A stretch of 64,000 nt of DNA from Paenibacillus macerans (GCF_900454495.1 NZ_UGSI01000001.1:124001-188000), one strand, 5' to 3'; positions 35,040-44,585 are shown, counted from the stretch's first letter. Numbers and translations: made by a program. Notes: generated by a model from the letters alone, not told the origin.

Positions 35040-36737
35040 ATGAAGAAGAGTAAGAGTCTACTCCTGCTTCTGACGCTCGTTCTCGCCGTGGGCACGTTGC
35101 TTTCCGCGTGCGGTTCGAACGGCGGCAACGGCGCTGCAAACGGCGGCAACAATAAAGCTTCCGACAGCGGCAACAGCGGCGAAGAAAAATTGGCTGCGGA
35201 TCAAACGCTTCGTTTGAACGCTGCGGCGGACGTGCCGACATTTGACCCGGCGCTGGCTCAAGATAACCAGGCACACCTGGCGCTCAGCCTTATGTACGAA
35301 GGTTTGGCGCGTCTTGAAGGCAATAAGGAATTACCCGGTGTAGCTGAAAAATGGGAAGTTTCCGATGATGGCTTGACCTATACTTTCCATCTACGCAAAG
35401 ACGCTAAGTGGAGCAACGGTGATGCGGTAACCGCGAACGATTTTCTGTTCGCGTGGGAGCGCGTTCTGAATCCTAATTCTAAACCGGCTCCTCCATATGC
35501 TTACCAACTTTACTACATTAAAAATGCGGAGCAGTACAATAAGGGCGAAATTACAGATTTTTCGCAAGTAGGCGCAAAAGCAGTCGATGATTACACACTA
35601 CAAGTCGAGTTGAATAATCCGACGCCGTATTTTGTCAACTTGACCGCTTTCTATACCTACTTCCCTGTCCATTCTTCGGTTAAAGGCAATGACAAATGGG
35701 CTACGGATCCAAGCACGATGATCACCAACGGACCGTTCGTGCTGAAGAGCCGCGTGCCCGGACAATCGATGGAATATGTTAAAAACGATCATTACTGGGC
35801 TAAGGACGAAATCAAGCTCAATACGATTAAGTTTACGATCGTGAACAGCGCAGCAACCGAAGTGCTCAGTTACAAAAACGGAGAGCTTGATCGCGCAGGC
35901 ATGCCGAACGGCAACATTCCCGCGGACCAGATCCCGATTTTGAAACAGGAACTTCCTAATGAACTGGCTTTGCCGTCGATCGCGAATGTATATTACTATG
36001 AATTTAACACGGAGGCTGAACCGTTTACGAACGCGAAAATCCGTAAAGCGTTTGCGATGGCAATTTCGCGTCAAGATCTCGTGGATAAGATTACCCTGGG
36101 TGGACAGATTCCAGCATACGGCTTTGTTCCGCCGGGTATGAAAGGCGTAAACGACGAATTCCGCAAGGAGCATAGCGAACCGTTGTTTAGCGAAAATGTG
36201 GAAGAAGCCAAAAAACTGCTGCAGGAAGGTATGCAGGAGGAAGGTTACACAACGCTACCGGAAATTACTTTGATCTACAACACGGACGAAAATCATAAGA
36301 AACTAGCTACGGCAATCGCTGACATGTGGAAAAAGAACCTGGGCGTAGATGTTAAACTTGAAAACCAGGAATGGCAAGTATTCCTGGATAACCGTACCAA
36401 CGGCAACTTCCAGATTGCGCGCGCCGGTTGGGTACCGGATTATAACGACCCGATGACGTTCATTGATATGTGGACCACCAACAGCGGCAACAACAAGATT
36501 AGACTCAAAAATGAAGAGTATGACAAACTGGTAGCCGATACGTATAAAGAAGCGGATAACCAGAAACGTATGGACAACATGGCTAGAGCTGAAGAAATTC
36601 TGATTAAAGAAGAGATGGGTGTAATGCCGATTTATTACTATGTGCAGCCTTCTTTGACAAAGCCGTATCTTAAAGGCGTAACAATGGATTATAGCGGCGC
36701 TGTTTACTACGACCGGGCTTATCTTTTGGAACATTAA
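35040..36737 (+). CDS. oppA: Oligopeptide ABC transporter, binding lipoprotein OppA
   Basis: Family 5 solute-binding lipoprotein of 565 residues. Signal peptide with lipobox LLSAC (C24), a Gly/Asn/Ser-rich tether, then the SBP family 5 core beginning LRLNAAADVPTFDPALAQDNQAHL and containing YTFHLRKDAKWSNGDAVTANDFLFAWERVL, the family signature. Captures peptides at the outer membrane face for OppBCDF; in Bacillus such systems also import signalling peptides for sporulation and competence. A terminator hairpin separates it from oppB, which should keep it in excess. Confidence 0.95.
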   Translation: MKKSKSLLLLLTLVLAVGTLLSACGSNGGNGAANGGNNKASDSGNSGEEKLAADQTLRLNAAADVPTFDPALAQDNQAHLALSLMYEGLARLEGNKELPGVAEKWEVSDDGLTYTFHLRKDAKWSNGDAVTANDFLFAWERVLNPNSKPAPPYAYQLYYIKNAEQYNKGEITDFSQVGAKAVDDYTLQVELNNPTPYFVNLTAFYTYFPVHSSVKGNDKWATDPSTMITNGPFVLKSRVPGQSMEYVKNDHYWAKDEIKLNTIKFTIVNSAATEVLSYKNGELDRAGMPNGNIPADQIPILKQELPNELALPSIANVYYYEFNTEAEPFTNAKIRKAFAMAISRQDLVDKITLGGQIPAYGFVPPGMKGVNDEFRKEHSEPLFSENVEEAKKLLQEGMQEEGYTTLPEITLIYNTDENHKKLATAIADMWKKNLGVDVKLENQEWQVFLDNRTNGNFQIARAGWVPDYNDPMTFIDMWTTNSGNNKIRLKNEEYDKLVADTYKEADNQKRMDNMARAEEILIKEEMGVMPIYYYVQPSLTKPYLKGVTMDYSGAVYYDRAYLLEH

Positions 36738-36782
36738 TATCCCGAACTAGAAAACGGTGTTATAAAAGCAGCATATAGCTAT

Positions 36783-36823
36783 GGGATATATGTGTGGAAC
36801 TGCCACATATATCCCGTTTTTTT
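36783..36823 (+). terminator. Terminator/attenuator hairpin between oppA and oppB
   Basis: GGGATATATGTGTGG (36783-36797) pairs with CCACATATATCCC (36803-36815), directly followed by GTTTTTTT. The stem is long and nearly perfect. As oppBCDF lack an obvious promoter of their own, read-through would set lower permease levels than OppA. Confidence 0.85.
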
Positions 36824-36917
36824 ATGTATCCCCATTAGACATACCTATTTATATAAACTACTATTTTATAAGAGCGCAGTTTTATTGTGACATTACTAAG
36901 GAGGTGTTTCTGCGGAT

Positions 36918-37850
36918 ATGGTGCGTTATTTTGCAAACAAGTTTTTTTATTTGCTTGTTTCCTTATTCATTCTGATTACGGCAACATTTTTCTTGATGAA
37001 AGCCATCCCCGGCAATCCGTTTTTGTCGGAAAAGGCCGTATCGCCGGAAATCAGAGAGAAGCTATTTCATCAGTATGGTTTGGATAAACCTGTATTCGTC
37101 CAATACATCGACTATCTGGGCAAGGTGATCCGGGGCGATCTAGGTATTTCAATGAAAATAATAAATCAAGACGTTACGGATCGTATTTTGCAGACTTTTT
37201 CAGCTTCGCTGCGTTTGGGGTTGGTGGCGATCGTCGCTTCGGTAATCATCGGGGTATTGCTCGGGATGCTCGCGGCGTTATATCACCGGAAACTGATTGA
37301 CAACATCGCGATGGTTTTGGCGGTGCTTGGCATCGCCGTACCAAGCTTCGTCATCGCCGCCTTGCTGCAATTTTTCCTGGCTTTTAAATTGCACTTATTC
37401 AATGTTGCGGGACTTCAGAGTCCGCTGGACTTTGTGCTTCCTGTTGCGGCGTTGTCTGCGCAGCCAATCGCGTTTATCGCTCGCTTGACACGTTCCAGCA
37501 TGCTGGAAGTACTCAATGCGGACTATATTAAAACGGCAAAGGCAAAAGGTCTAAACTGGGTAACGATCATGTTTAGACATGTGATCCGCAACGGCATCCT
37601 TCCCGTAGTTACTTATTTGGGAACGATGACCGCGAATATTGTTACAGGCTCTGTGGTCATTGAGCAGGTGTTCGGGATTGGAGGTATCGGTAAGCAGTTT
37701 GTCCAATCCATAGGGGATCGGGATTATCCGATGATTATGGGGATCACGATTTTTTATGGCGCCTTGCTTATGTTTACACGGTTTATTACCGATTTGTTAT
37801 ATCCTTTTATCGATCCGCGAATTAAACTGGTTAAAGGTAAGGAGGGGTAA
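36918..37850 (+). CDS. oppB: Oligopeptide ABC transporter, permease OppB
   Basis: A 310-residue inner-membrane permease with six predicted helices. N-terminal YFANKFFYLLVSLFILITATFFLMKAIPGNPF is the OppB/DppB start, and the EAA loop NADYIKTAKAKGLNWVTIMFRHVIRNGILP contacts the ATPases. ATG 36918 lies after TAAGGAGGTG at a longish 13-bp spacing. Confidence 0.95.
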   Translation: MVRYFANKFFYLLVSLFILITATFFLMKAIPGNPFLSEKAVSPEIREKLFHQYGLDKPVFVQYIDYLGKVIRGDLGISMKIINQDVTDRILQTFSASLRLGLVAIVASVIIGVLLGMLAALYHRKLIDNIAMVLAVLGIAVPSFVIAALLQFFLAFKLHLFNVAGLQSPLDFVLPVAALSAQPIAFIARLTRSSMLEVLNADYIKTAKAKGLNWVTIMFRHVIRNGILPVVTYLGTMTANIVTGSVVIEQVFGIGGIGKQFVQSIGDRDYPMIMGITIFYGALLMFTRFITDLLYPFIDPRIKLVKGKEG

Positions 37851-37852
37851 TT

Positions 37853-38809
37853 TTGTCGGCAAATAAAGTTACGACAACGCCTGTTAATTCAACGGATCTG
37901 ACCCAGGAGGATTTTCGGAAAATCGGGGCCAATGAAAAACAAGCGGAAGAGATTCAAAGGGAAAGTATTTCGGCTTGGCGCGACGCCTGGGAGCGTTTGT
38001 TGAAAAATAAACTGGCTATGGTAGCGTTGACGGTTCTTGCCATTATTGTCCTGATGGCTATATTCGGCCCAATGATGTCGCCATACGACGATCGCACGAA
38101 CGATTTGATGAGCACAAATCTTCCTCCTTTTACTGGGGATCATTGGTTCGGTACTGACGATTTGGGGCGCGACATGTTCGTACGAACCTGGATGGGAGCG
38201 CGGATCTCGTTGATTGTAGGGCTTGTAGCGGCCTTGGTCGACCTGATGATCGGGGTTATTTACGGTGGAATTATGGGATATTTCGGCGGACGCGTTGATG
38301 AAATCATGAATAAATTTTCGGAAGTTCTGTATTCGATTCCTTACCTGCTCGTGACGATTTTGCTGCTGGTCGTGCTTAAACCGAGTCTTGGGACGATTAT
38401 ACTGGCGCTGACGATTACAGGTTGGATTAATATGTCCTGGATCGTTCGCGGCGAAATTATGCAACTGAAAAATCGTGAATTCGTTCTGGCATCCCGGTCG
38501 ATGGGGGCGGGATCGATGCGCCTTCTGTTCCGGCACTTGTTGCCCAATGCAATGGGCCCGATTATCGTAACTTTGACGTTGTCCGTGCCGAATGCGATCT
38601 TTTCGGAGGCGTTCTTGAGCTTTCTTGGTCTCGGGGTTCAATCTCCGGCGGCGTCGCTTGGTTCGATGGTTAACGATGCTTTGACCGGTTGGATGTATTA
38701 TCCTTGGCGGATGTTGTTCCCGGCCGTATTGATCAGTTTGACAATGCTTGCTTTTAATATTCTGGGTGATGGCTTGCGCGACGCGCTGGATCCTAAACTG
38801 AAGAAATAG
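37853..38809 (+). CDS. oppC: Oligopeptide ABC transporter, permease OppC
   Basis: A 318-residue permease with a soluble N-terminal segment (about 1-50), the OppC_N helix LLKNKLAMVALTVLAIIVLMAIFGP, GTDDLGRDMFVRTWMGARISL and the EAA loop LASRSMGAGSMRLLFRHLLPNAMGPI. Starts at TTG 37853, 2 bp after oppB, with AAGGAGGGG upstream. Confidence 0.95.
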   Translation: MSANKVTTTPVNSTDLTQEDFRKIGANEKQAEEIQRESISAWRDAWERLLKNKLAMVALTVLAIIVLMAIFGPMMSPYDDRTNDLMSTNLPPFTGDHWFGTDDLGRDMFVRTWMGARISLIVGLVAALVDLMIGVIYGGIMGYFGGRVDEIMNKFSEVLYSIPYLLVTILLLVVLKPSLGTIILALTITGWINMSWIVRGEIMQLKNREFVLASRSMGAGSMRLLFRHLLPNAMGPIIVTLTLSVPNAIFSEAFLSFLGLGVQSPAASLGSMVNDALTGWMYYPWRMLFPAVLISLTMLAFNILGDGLRDALDPKLKK

Positions 38810-38817
38810 GAGGTGGA

Positions 38818-39816
38818 ATGATGGAGCCGATTTTACAAGTCAAAGATTTGCATGTATCCTTTCAAGTCAAAGGCGGCGAAGTGAAAGCTGTTCGCGGGAT
38901 GAATTTTGAAGTTGGGAAAGGGGAAACGGTTGCGGTTGTCGGCGAATCCGGCAGCGGTAAAAGTGTAACGGCCCAAACGATCATGCGTCTGATTCCGTCC
39001 CCTCCGTCAATCATTAAGCAAGGTGAAATTATTTTTCAAGGCGAAAACCTGTTGACCAAAAGCAATAAAGAAATGGAAGCCATTCGCGGTAAAGATATCG
39101 GCATGATTTTTCAGGACCCGATGACCTCTTTGAATCCTACGATAAAGGTAGGCCGACAAATCACCGAAGTGTTAATCAAACATCAGAAAATGTCAGCGGG
39201 CGAAGCAAAAGAACGTGCCATTGAAATGCTGAAGCTTGTCGGCATTAAAAATGCGGAAGCCCGCTTTAACCAATACCCTCACGAATTTTCCGGGGGCATG
39301 CGGCAGCGTGCCATGATCGCCATTGCGCTTGCCTGCCGGCCGGCGCTGCTGATCGCCGATGAACCGACGACGGCGCTTGACGTTACGATTCAGGCGCAAA
39401 TCATGGACGTGATGAAAGAGATGCAGGCGCATCTCGGCACTTCCATCATTTTGATTACCCACGACCTCGGCGTCGTTGCCGGCATGTGCGACCGCGTTAT
39501 CGTTATGTATGCCGGCGAGGTGGTGGAGACCGGAACGAAGTGGGAAATCTTTAAAAACCCGCAGCATCCTTACACGAAGGGTTTGCTGCGTTCAATGCCG
39601 CGGTTGGATCAAAAGAAAGGGGAGCCCCTTATCCCTATTATCGGCACTCCGCCGGATTTGATTAAACCGCCGGTTGGCTGTCCGTTTGCGGCCCGCTGTG
39701 AGCATGCGATGAAGATCTGCGAACGCATCGATCCGGGAGCGACCGTATTCAGCGATACGCATATGGCCCGGTGCTGGGATCTTCACCCGATGGCCAAGGA
39801 GGGACAGTCGTCATGA
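38818..39816 (+). CDS. oppD: Oligopeptide ABC transporter, ATPase OppD
   Basis: A 332-residue ATPase with Walker A GESGSGKS (42-49), signature FSGGMRQRAMIAIAL, Walker B LLIADEPTTALD and the C-terminal OppD/F extension with CPFAARCEHAMKICE, which in relatives binds an iron-sulfur or zinc centre. ATG 38818 or 38821; GGAGG at 38809-38813 slightly favours 38821. It overlaps oppF by 4 bp (ATGA). Confidence 0.95.
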   Translation: MMEPILQVKDLHVSFQVKGGEVKAVRGMNFEVGKGETVAVVGESGSGKSVTAQTIMRLIPSPPSIIKQGEIIFQGENLLTKSNKEMEAIRGKDIGMIFQDPMTSLNPTIKVGRQITEVLIKHQKMSAGEAKERAIEMLKLVGIKNAEARFNQYPHEFSGGMRQRAMIAIALACRPALLIADEPTTALDVTIQAQIMDVMKEMQAHLGTSIILITHDLGVVAGMCDRVIVMYAGEVVETGTKWEIFKNPQHPYTKGLLRSMPRLDQKKGEPLIPIIGTPPDLIKPPVGCPFAARCEHAMKICERIDPGATVFSDTHMARCWDLHPMAKEGQSS

Positions 39817-40757
39817 GCATTGGAAAAACGTTGATCGAAGTCGAAGGACTCAAGAAATATTTTAACGTCGGCGGCGGCAATGTGCTGAAAGCCGTCAACG
39901 ACATTAGCTTCTCGATTGCCGAAGGTGAAACGCTAGGCCTCGTTGGCGAGTCGGGCTGCGGCAAATCAACTGCCGGACGAACGATTCTTCGATTGTACGA
40001 GCCGACCGGGGGCAGCATTCGCTTCAACGGAACCGATATTACGAAACTGGCTCCGCGGAAAATGAAGGCGATGCGCCGCGATATGCAGATGATTTTCCAA
40101 GATCCGTACGCCTCGCTGAATCCGCGGTTTACGGTGACGGATATCATCGGTGAAGCGCTGGACATCCACGGTATGGCCGGCTCGCGGGCCGAACGCAAAA
40201 AACGCGTGGAAGAACTGCTTGATATGGTCGGCTTGAATCCCGATCATGCGACGCGTTATCCGCATGAATTTTCCGGCGGACAACGGCAGCGGATCGGGAT
40301 TGCCCGCGCGCTGGCGGTAAATCCGAAGTTCATTATCTGTGACGAACCGATATCGGCGCTCGACGTGTCCATTCAGGCGCAGGTGGTCAACCTGCTTAAA
40401 GAACTGCAGGATCGCCTCGGCTTGACGTATTTGTTTATCGCCCACGATCTGTCGATGGTTAAGCATATCAGCGATCGCGTAGCCGTCATGTATTTGGGCC
40501 GGATCGTTGAGCTTGCGGAAAGCGAAGAGCTCTACGCCAACCCGCAGCACCCGTATACCAAAACGCTGCTGTCGGCGATTCCGATTCCGGACCCGGAGAT
40601 CGAAGCGAACAAGAAGCGGATTCATCTGGAGGATACGGGGAACGGCCCGATTACTTCCAAGGACGGCAAAACCGACGGCGGATTGTTTGATCTGGACAAT
40701 TCGGAGCTGGTTGAAGTGTCCAAAGGCCATTTTGTGGCGATGCCGAAAAAAGGATAA
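39813..40757 (+). CDS. oppF: Oligopeptide ABC transporter, ATPase OppF
   Basis: A 314-residue partner ATPase with Walker A GESGCGKS, signature FSGGQRQRIGIARAL, Walker B FIICDEPISALD and the H-switch LFIAHDLSMVKHIS. The C-terminal oligopeptide extension lacks the four-Cys cluster of OppD, as usual. Start ATG 39813 overlaps the oppD stop and follows AAGGAGGGAC. Last gene of the operon. Confidence 0.95.
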   Translation: MSIGKTLIEVEGLKKYFNVGGGNVLKAVNDISFSIAEGETLGLVGESGCGKSTAGRTILRLYEPTGGSIRFNGTDITKLAPRKMKAMRRDMQMIFQDPYASLNPRFTVTDIIGEALDIHGMAGSRAERKKRVEELLDMVGLNPDHATRYPHEFSGGQRQRIGIARALAVNPKFIICDEPISALDVSIQAQVVNLLKELQDRLGLTYLFIAHDLSMVKHISDRVAVMYLGRIVELAESEELYANPQHPYTKTLLSAIPIPDPEIEANKKRIHLEDTGNGPITSKDGKTDGGLFDLDNSELVEVSKGHFVAMPKKG

Positions 40758-40770
40758 GCTGCTCAGATGC

Positions 40771-40811
40771 AGACTCCTGCTGCACGGTTAAAACCGGCTG
40801 CGGGAGTTTTT
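40771..40811 (+). terminator. Terminator of the opp operon
   Basis: ACTCC (40772-40776) with further pairing through GC and CGGTT/AACCG to GGAGT (40802-40806), followed by six T. Confidence 0.75.
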
Positions 40812-40863
40812 TGCCGTTTTAGGCTTACGGAAAGTGAGAAATTTAACAAAAGTAAGGTTAGCT

Positions 40864-40893
40864 TTGACGGGTACGCGGAGTATCCGGTACAAT
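40864..40893 (+). promoter_or_regulatory. SigA promoter of bshC
   Basis: TTGACG (40864-40869), 18-bp spacer and TACAAT (40888-40893), 42 bp before the chosen bshC ATG. Confidence 0.7.
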
Positions 40894-40934
40894 CAAGTAA
40901 GGTTTGCATGGAAGAACAGGAGGCAGGTAACCTG

Positions 40935-42572
40935 ATGAATATAGTACAAGATCCTTTGGCTCCAACCGGTCCGCTTGCGGATGCGTATGCGCATCGTTTT
41001 GGAGCGGTTGCTCAGCTTTACGAATATGATCCGGCGCTGGATGAAAGTTGGTCCAGCCGGCTCGAATGGCTGGATGAAACGGAGCATCGCCGGATAAACC
41101 GGACCGCCTTGGTTAGCCGGCTGCGCGAGTACAACCGCCTGCACAACCCGGATGCCGCGGTGGAACAGGCGCTGGGCAAGCTTGAGCAGCCGGGGACGGC
41201 GGTCATCGTCGGCGGGCAGCAAAGCGGCTTGTTTACCGGGCCGCTGCTGGTGATTTACAAGGCGATCACGATCATTAAAGCGGCCAAAACCGCCGCCGCT
41301 AAACTGAATCGGCCGGTCGTGCCGGTGTTTTGGATCGCCGGGGAAGACCATGATTGGGACGAAGTGAATCATTCCTACATTTTGTCTCCGGACTTGCAGG
41401 TCAAGCGCATCCGCATTAAACGCGACCCGGACAACCGCCTGCCGGTCAGCTTTAGCCAGGTTCAAAGCGAGGATTGGGAGCAGGCGGCGGATGAACTGGA
41501 GCAACTGCTTCCGGGCAGCGAGTTTAAGTCCGGCTTGATGGAGCTGTTCAGACGTTCCGCCGCGGAATCGGCGAGCCTGTCGGAATGCTTCGCCAAGCTG
41601 ATGGGGGCTTGGTTCGGCAAATACGGCCTTGTGCTGCTGGATTCCGCCGATGGCGAACTCCGCCAGCTGGAAACCCCGGTGTTTGAGTCGATTATCCGGC
41701 AAAACGACGAGCTGGAAACGGCTTATTTCGAAAGCGCCCGCGATTTGGCCGCGCTAGGATACGAACCGCAAGCCGAAGTGAGCGAAGGCGGAGCCAATCT
41801 GTTTTACATACATGAGCAGGAGCGGCTGCTGCTGTTCAAGCGGGAAGGCGGCTTCGCCGACCGGAAAGGCAAGGTTTCCTTCACCCGGGATGAACTGTTG
41901 GCCGAGCTTCGCGAGCATCCGGAGCGTTTCAGCAACAATGTGCTGACCCGGCCGCTGATGCAGGACAGCCTTTTGCCGGTACTCGGCGCAGTGTTGGGTC
42001 CGGGGGAAATCTCCTACTGGGCGTTAATACGTAAAGCGTTTGGCAAGCTGGGCTTGAAAATGCCGCTGCTGCTGGCTCGGGAATCTTTTACCGTGGTAGA
42101 GGGCACGCTGCAGAAGCATATGGAAAAATACGGCCTCAGTTGGGACGACGTCAAGGACCTTGAAGTGCTGCGGCAAAAGCGTGAAGCGTGGCTGGCGAAC
42201 CAGGACGCGATCCGGATTGACGCCCGGTTTGACGAAATCAAATCGGCTTTTGGCGAAATGTACGATCCGTTGATCGAGCAGCTGGCCGGCATCCAAAACG
42301 GGCTGCTGAAATTAGGGGCCGCCAATCGCGATAAAGTCTACGATCAGATCGAATATTTGCGCGGCAAGGCGAAGGACGCCCTGGAGAAAAGCAATGAAGC
42401 GGGGCTGCGCCATTTCGAGCGGATCGAGCTATCGCTGTTTCCACTTCGGAAGCCGCAGGAACGGGTTTATAACATATTTTATTATATGAACCGGTTTGGC
42501 GTGGAATGGATTGACGCTCTGATGGATATTCCTTATGACATCACGGGAACGCACCGAATTATATATTTATAG
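40935..42572 (+). CDS. bshC: Bacillithiol synthase BshC
   Basis: Joins cysteine to glucosaminyl-malate, the last step of bacillithiol synthesis. The 545-residue protein has the Rossmann-like core with AVIVGGQQSGLFTGPLLVIYKAITIIKAA, VFWIAGEDHDWDEVNH and a coiled-coil insertion near the C-terminus (EYLRGKAKDALEKSNEAGLRHFERIE). Start ATG 40935 follows AGGAGGCAGG; the open frame extends upstream through the promoter. bshC just upstream of mraZ is conserved in Bacilli, here with ahcY between them. Confidence 0.93.
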   Translation: MNIVQDPLAPTGPLADAYAHRFGAVAQLYEYDPALDESWSSRLEWLDETEHRRINRTALVSRLREYNRLHNPDAAVEQALGKLEQPGTAVIVGGQQSGLFTGPLLVIYKAITIIKAAKTAAAKLNRPVVPVFWIAGEDHDWDEVNHSYILSPDLQVKRIRIKRDPDNRLPVSFSQVQSEDWEQAADELEQLLPGSEFKSGLMELFRRSAAESASLSECFAKLMGAWFGKYGLVLLDSADGELRQLETPVFESIIRQNDELETAYFESARDLAALGYEPQAEVSEGGANLFYIHEQERLLLFKREGGFADRKGKVSFTRDELLAELREHPERFSNNVLTRPLMQDSLLPVLGAVLGPGEISYWALIRKAFGKLGLKMPLLLARESFTVVEGTLQKHMEKYGLSWDDVKDLEVLRQKREAWLANQDAIRIDARFDEIKSAFGEMYDPLIEQLAGIQNGLLKLGAANRDKVYDQIEYLRGKAKDALEKSNEAGLRHFERIELSLFPLRKPQERVYNIFYYMNRFGVEWIDALMDIPYDITGTHRIIYL

Positions 42573-42586
42573 GAGGCAGATCGAAA

Positions 42587-43855
42587 ATGAGTTCAGCAGC
42601 GATTCAAAACAGTATTATTACGGACTTGAAGCTAGCGCCGGAGGGGCACCTCAAAATCGATTGGGTGGAGGCCCACATGCCGGTGCTGAACCGGATCCGC
42701 AAGCAGTTTGAAGCGGAGCAGCCGTTCAAAGGCTTGAAGGTGACGATCTCGCTGCACCTTGAAGCGAAAACCGCTTATTTGGCGAAGGTGGTGCAAGCCG
42801 GAGGAGCCGAAGTGACGATCACCGGAAGCAATCCGCTGTCGACCCAGGATGATGTCTGCGCGGCGCTCGTGGAAGACGGGGTTACGGTATATGCCAAATA
42901 CAACCCGGAACCGGCGGAGTACAAAGCGCTTTTGATCAAGGCGCTGGAAACGAAACCCGATCTGATCATCGACGACGGCGGCGACCTTGTCACGATTCTG
43001 CATTCCGAACGGCCGGACCTGCTGGAAAATGTCCGCGGCGGCGCCGAGGAAACGACGACCGGCATTTTGCGCCTGAAAGCGATGGATAAGGAAGGAAAGC
43101 TTAAATTCCCAATGGTCGCAGTAAACGATGCCTACTGCAAATATTTGTTCGACAACCGCTATGGCACCGGACAATCGGTATGGGACGGCATCAACCGCAC
43201 GACGAATCTGGTGGTCGCCGGCAAAACCGTGGTCGTCGTCGGCTACGGCTGGTGCGGCAAAGGCGTGGCGATGCGGGCCAAGGGGCTTGGCGCCAACGTC
43301 ATCGTCACCGAAGTTGATGCGATCAAAGCCGTCGAAGCCTACATGGACGGGTTCCGCGTAATGCCGATGCTGGACGCCGCCAAGCTCGGCGATTTCTTCG
43401 TGACGGTAACCGGCAACCGTGACGTCATTCGCGGCGAGCATTATGATGTGATGAAAGACGGCGCGATTCTGTCGAACGCCGGCCACTTCGACGTGGAAGT
43501 GAACAAACCGGAGCTTCAGGAACGTTCCGTCTCGGTGCGGACCGTTCGCCGCAATATCGAGGAATATCAATTGAAGGACGGACGAAAAATGTACATCCTT
43601 GCCGAAGGTCGTCTCGTCAACCTCGCCGCCGGCGACGGACATCCGGCCGAGATCATGGACATGACGTTTGCGCTTCAGGCGTTGTCGCTGAAATACGTTA
43701 ACGACCGGTACAAGGAAATCGGCAGCACGGTCGTAAACGTGCCGTACGAGCTTGATGAGCAAGTGGCCCGCTTCAAGCTGGAAAGCCTCGGCGTAGGCAT
43801 CGACACGCTTTCCGTCGAGCAGCGCGCCTACCTCGACAGCTGGCAGGAGCATTGA
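42587..43855 (+). CDS. ahcY: Adenosylhomocysteinase-family hydrolase
   Basis: NAD-dependent hydrolase of S-adenosylhomocysteine, product of all SAM methyl transfers. The 422-residue protein has the NAD motif GYGWCGKG (219-226) and the substrate block NDAYCKYLFDNRYGTGQS (K185 and D189), the short form seen in archaea and Thermotoga rather than the eukaryotic FDNLYG form; S-inosylhomocysteine is an alternative substrate in some of those. It follows bshC by 14 bp with AGGAGGCAG, likely on the bshC transcript. Most Bacillus use MtnN/LuxS, so the gene is notable. Confidence 0.92.
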   Translation: MSSAAIQNSIITDLKLAPEGHLKIDWVEAHMPVLNRIRKQFEAEQPFKGLKVTISLHLEAKTAYLAKVVQAGGAEVTITGSNPLSTQDDVCAALVEDGVTVYAKYNPEPAEYKALLIKALETKPDLIIDDGGDLVTILHSERPDLLENVRGGAEETTTGILRLKAMDKEGKLKFPMVAVNDAYCKYLFDNRYGTGQSVWDGINRTTNLVVAGKTVVVVGYGWCGKGVAMRAKGLGANVIVTEVDAIKAVEAYMDGFRVMPMLDAAKLGDFFVTVTGNRDVIRGEHYDVMKDGAILSNAGHFDVEVNKPELQERSVSVRTVRRNIEEYQLKDGRKMYILAEGRLVNLAAGDGHPAEIMDMTFALQALSLKYVNDRYKEIGSTVVNVPYELDEQVARFKLESLGVGIDTLSVEQRAYLDSWQEH

Positions 43856-44019
43856 TCGGCTGGCCGAACGTGGCTGGGGTTCCCTTGTAGACAGAAAGAC
43901 CAGGAATTTTTAAAACAGCGCGAGCGGCTTGGAAGAGCGATACTTCCGGCTGTACGCGCTTTGGCATTGCGCCGGGACAATCTGCAAAAACAAGTTTGCC
44001 TGGGATGTTCCAGCGTGAA

Positions 44020-44226
44020 AAATAAAGGCAAAAAATGTCTTTATTCCCGCGATATCCGCTCATTTAAGAGAAGTAGAGGCAATTTATGCCGCTATTTTCT
44101 TAAGGTCGCAAAGAGCTGTCCTCGTTCTGGACCATTCACAGGAAAATAAGTACAAAAAATGCCGCTAATGGGATGAACTGGCGAGAACTCCGGGTATTAA
44201 GTACATAAATTGTCGCTATTTTGAAG
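44020..44226 (+). repeat. Degenerate four-unit repeat array
   Basis: Units start at about 44020, 44071, 44144 and 44196 with the shared pattern AATAAGTACAAAAAATGCCG followed by CTATTTT or a variant. Units 1 and 3 share AAAAAATG; units 2 and 4 share an AATTTATG or ATAAATTG form. Spacing is about 51, 73 and 52 bp. Confidence 0.65.
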
Positions 44227-44325
44227 CGAACGGTGGTCGTTCAAGTAGCCGGCTATTCCAACTATTAAGCGCGTCCCCAAAGAATCGGTACGGAGCTGAG
44301 CAAGCGAAAAAAAGAATTTCAGAAT

Positions 44326-44363
44326 AGCCCTTTTTCCTAAAAATAAGGAAAAGGGGCTTTTTG
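44326..44363 (+). terminator. Intrinsic terminator downstream of ahcY
   Basis: AGCCCTTTTTCCT (44326-44338) pairs with AGGAAAAGGGGCT (44346-44358), one mismatch, then TTTTT. Separates bshC-ahcY from the dcw cluster. Confidence 0.85.
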
Positions 44364-44585
44364 CTGCTTCTCTAATACGCCGTAACGGAGAATAGTTTGG
44401 AACTGCCTAAATTGGACTTATCCGATAGCAACAGCATTCGCAAGAGTTGAGGAGGCGTGTCCAATGTAGAGTGCTTGTCTCAACTTTTTAGCAGTTATGC
44501 TAGCCTCCCGCCTTTCCCTCTTCTCAAAAAATTTCCGCGCACTAGCAGGATTTTTCCGTTAAATGCAGAATAGGTACTTAACATG

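Noticed and set aside
42573..42586. SAH or SAM riboswitch upstream of ahcY
   Set aside because: Only 14 bp separate bshC and ahcY, and no such element is seen before bshC.
42632..43852. Minus-strand open frame opposite ahcY
   Set aside because: Same shadow pattern; the sense frame has clear NAD and substrate motifs.
44020..44226. CRISPR array in the ahcY-mraZ gap
   Set aside because: Units are degenerate, spacing varies from 51 to 73 bp, and no cas genes are present.
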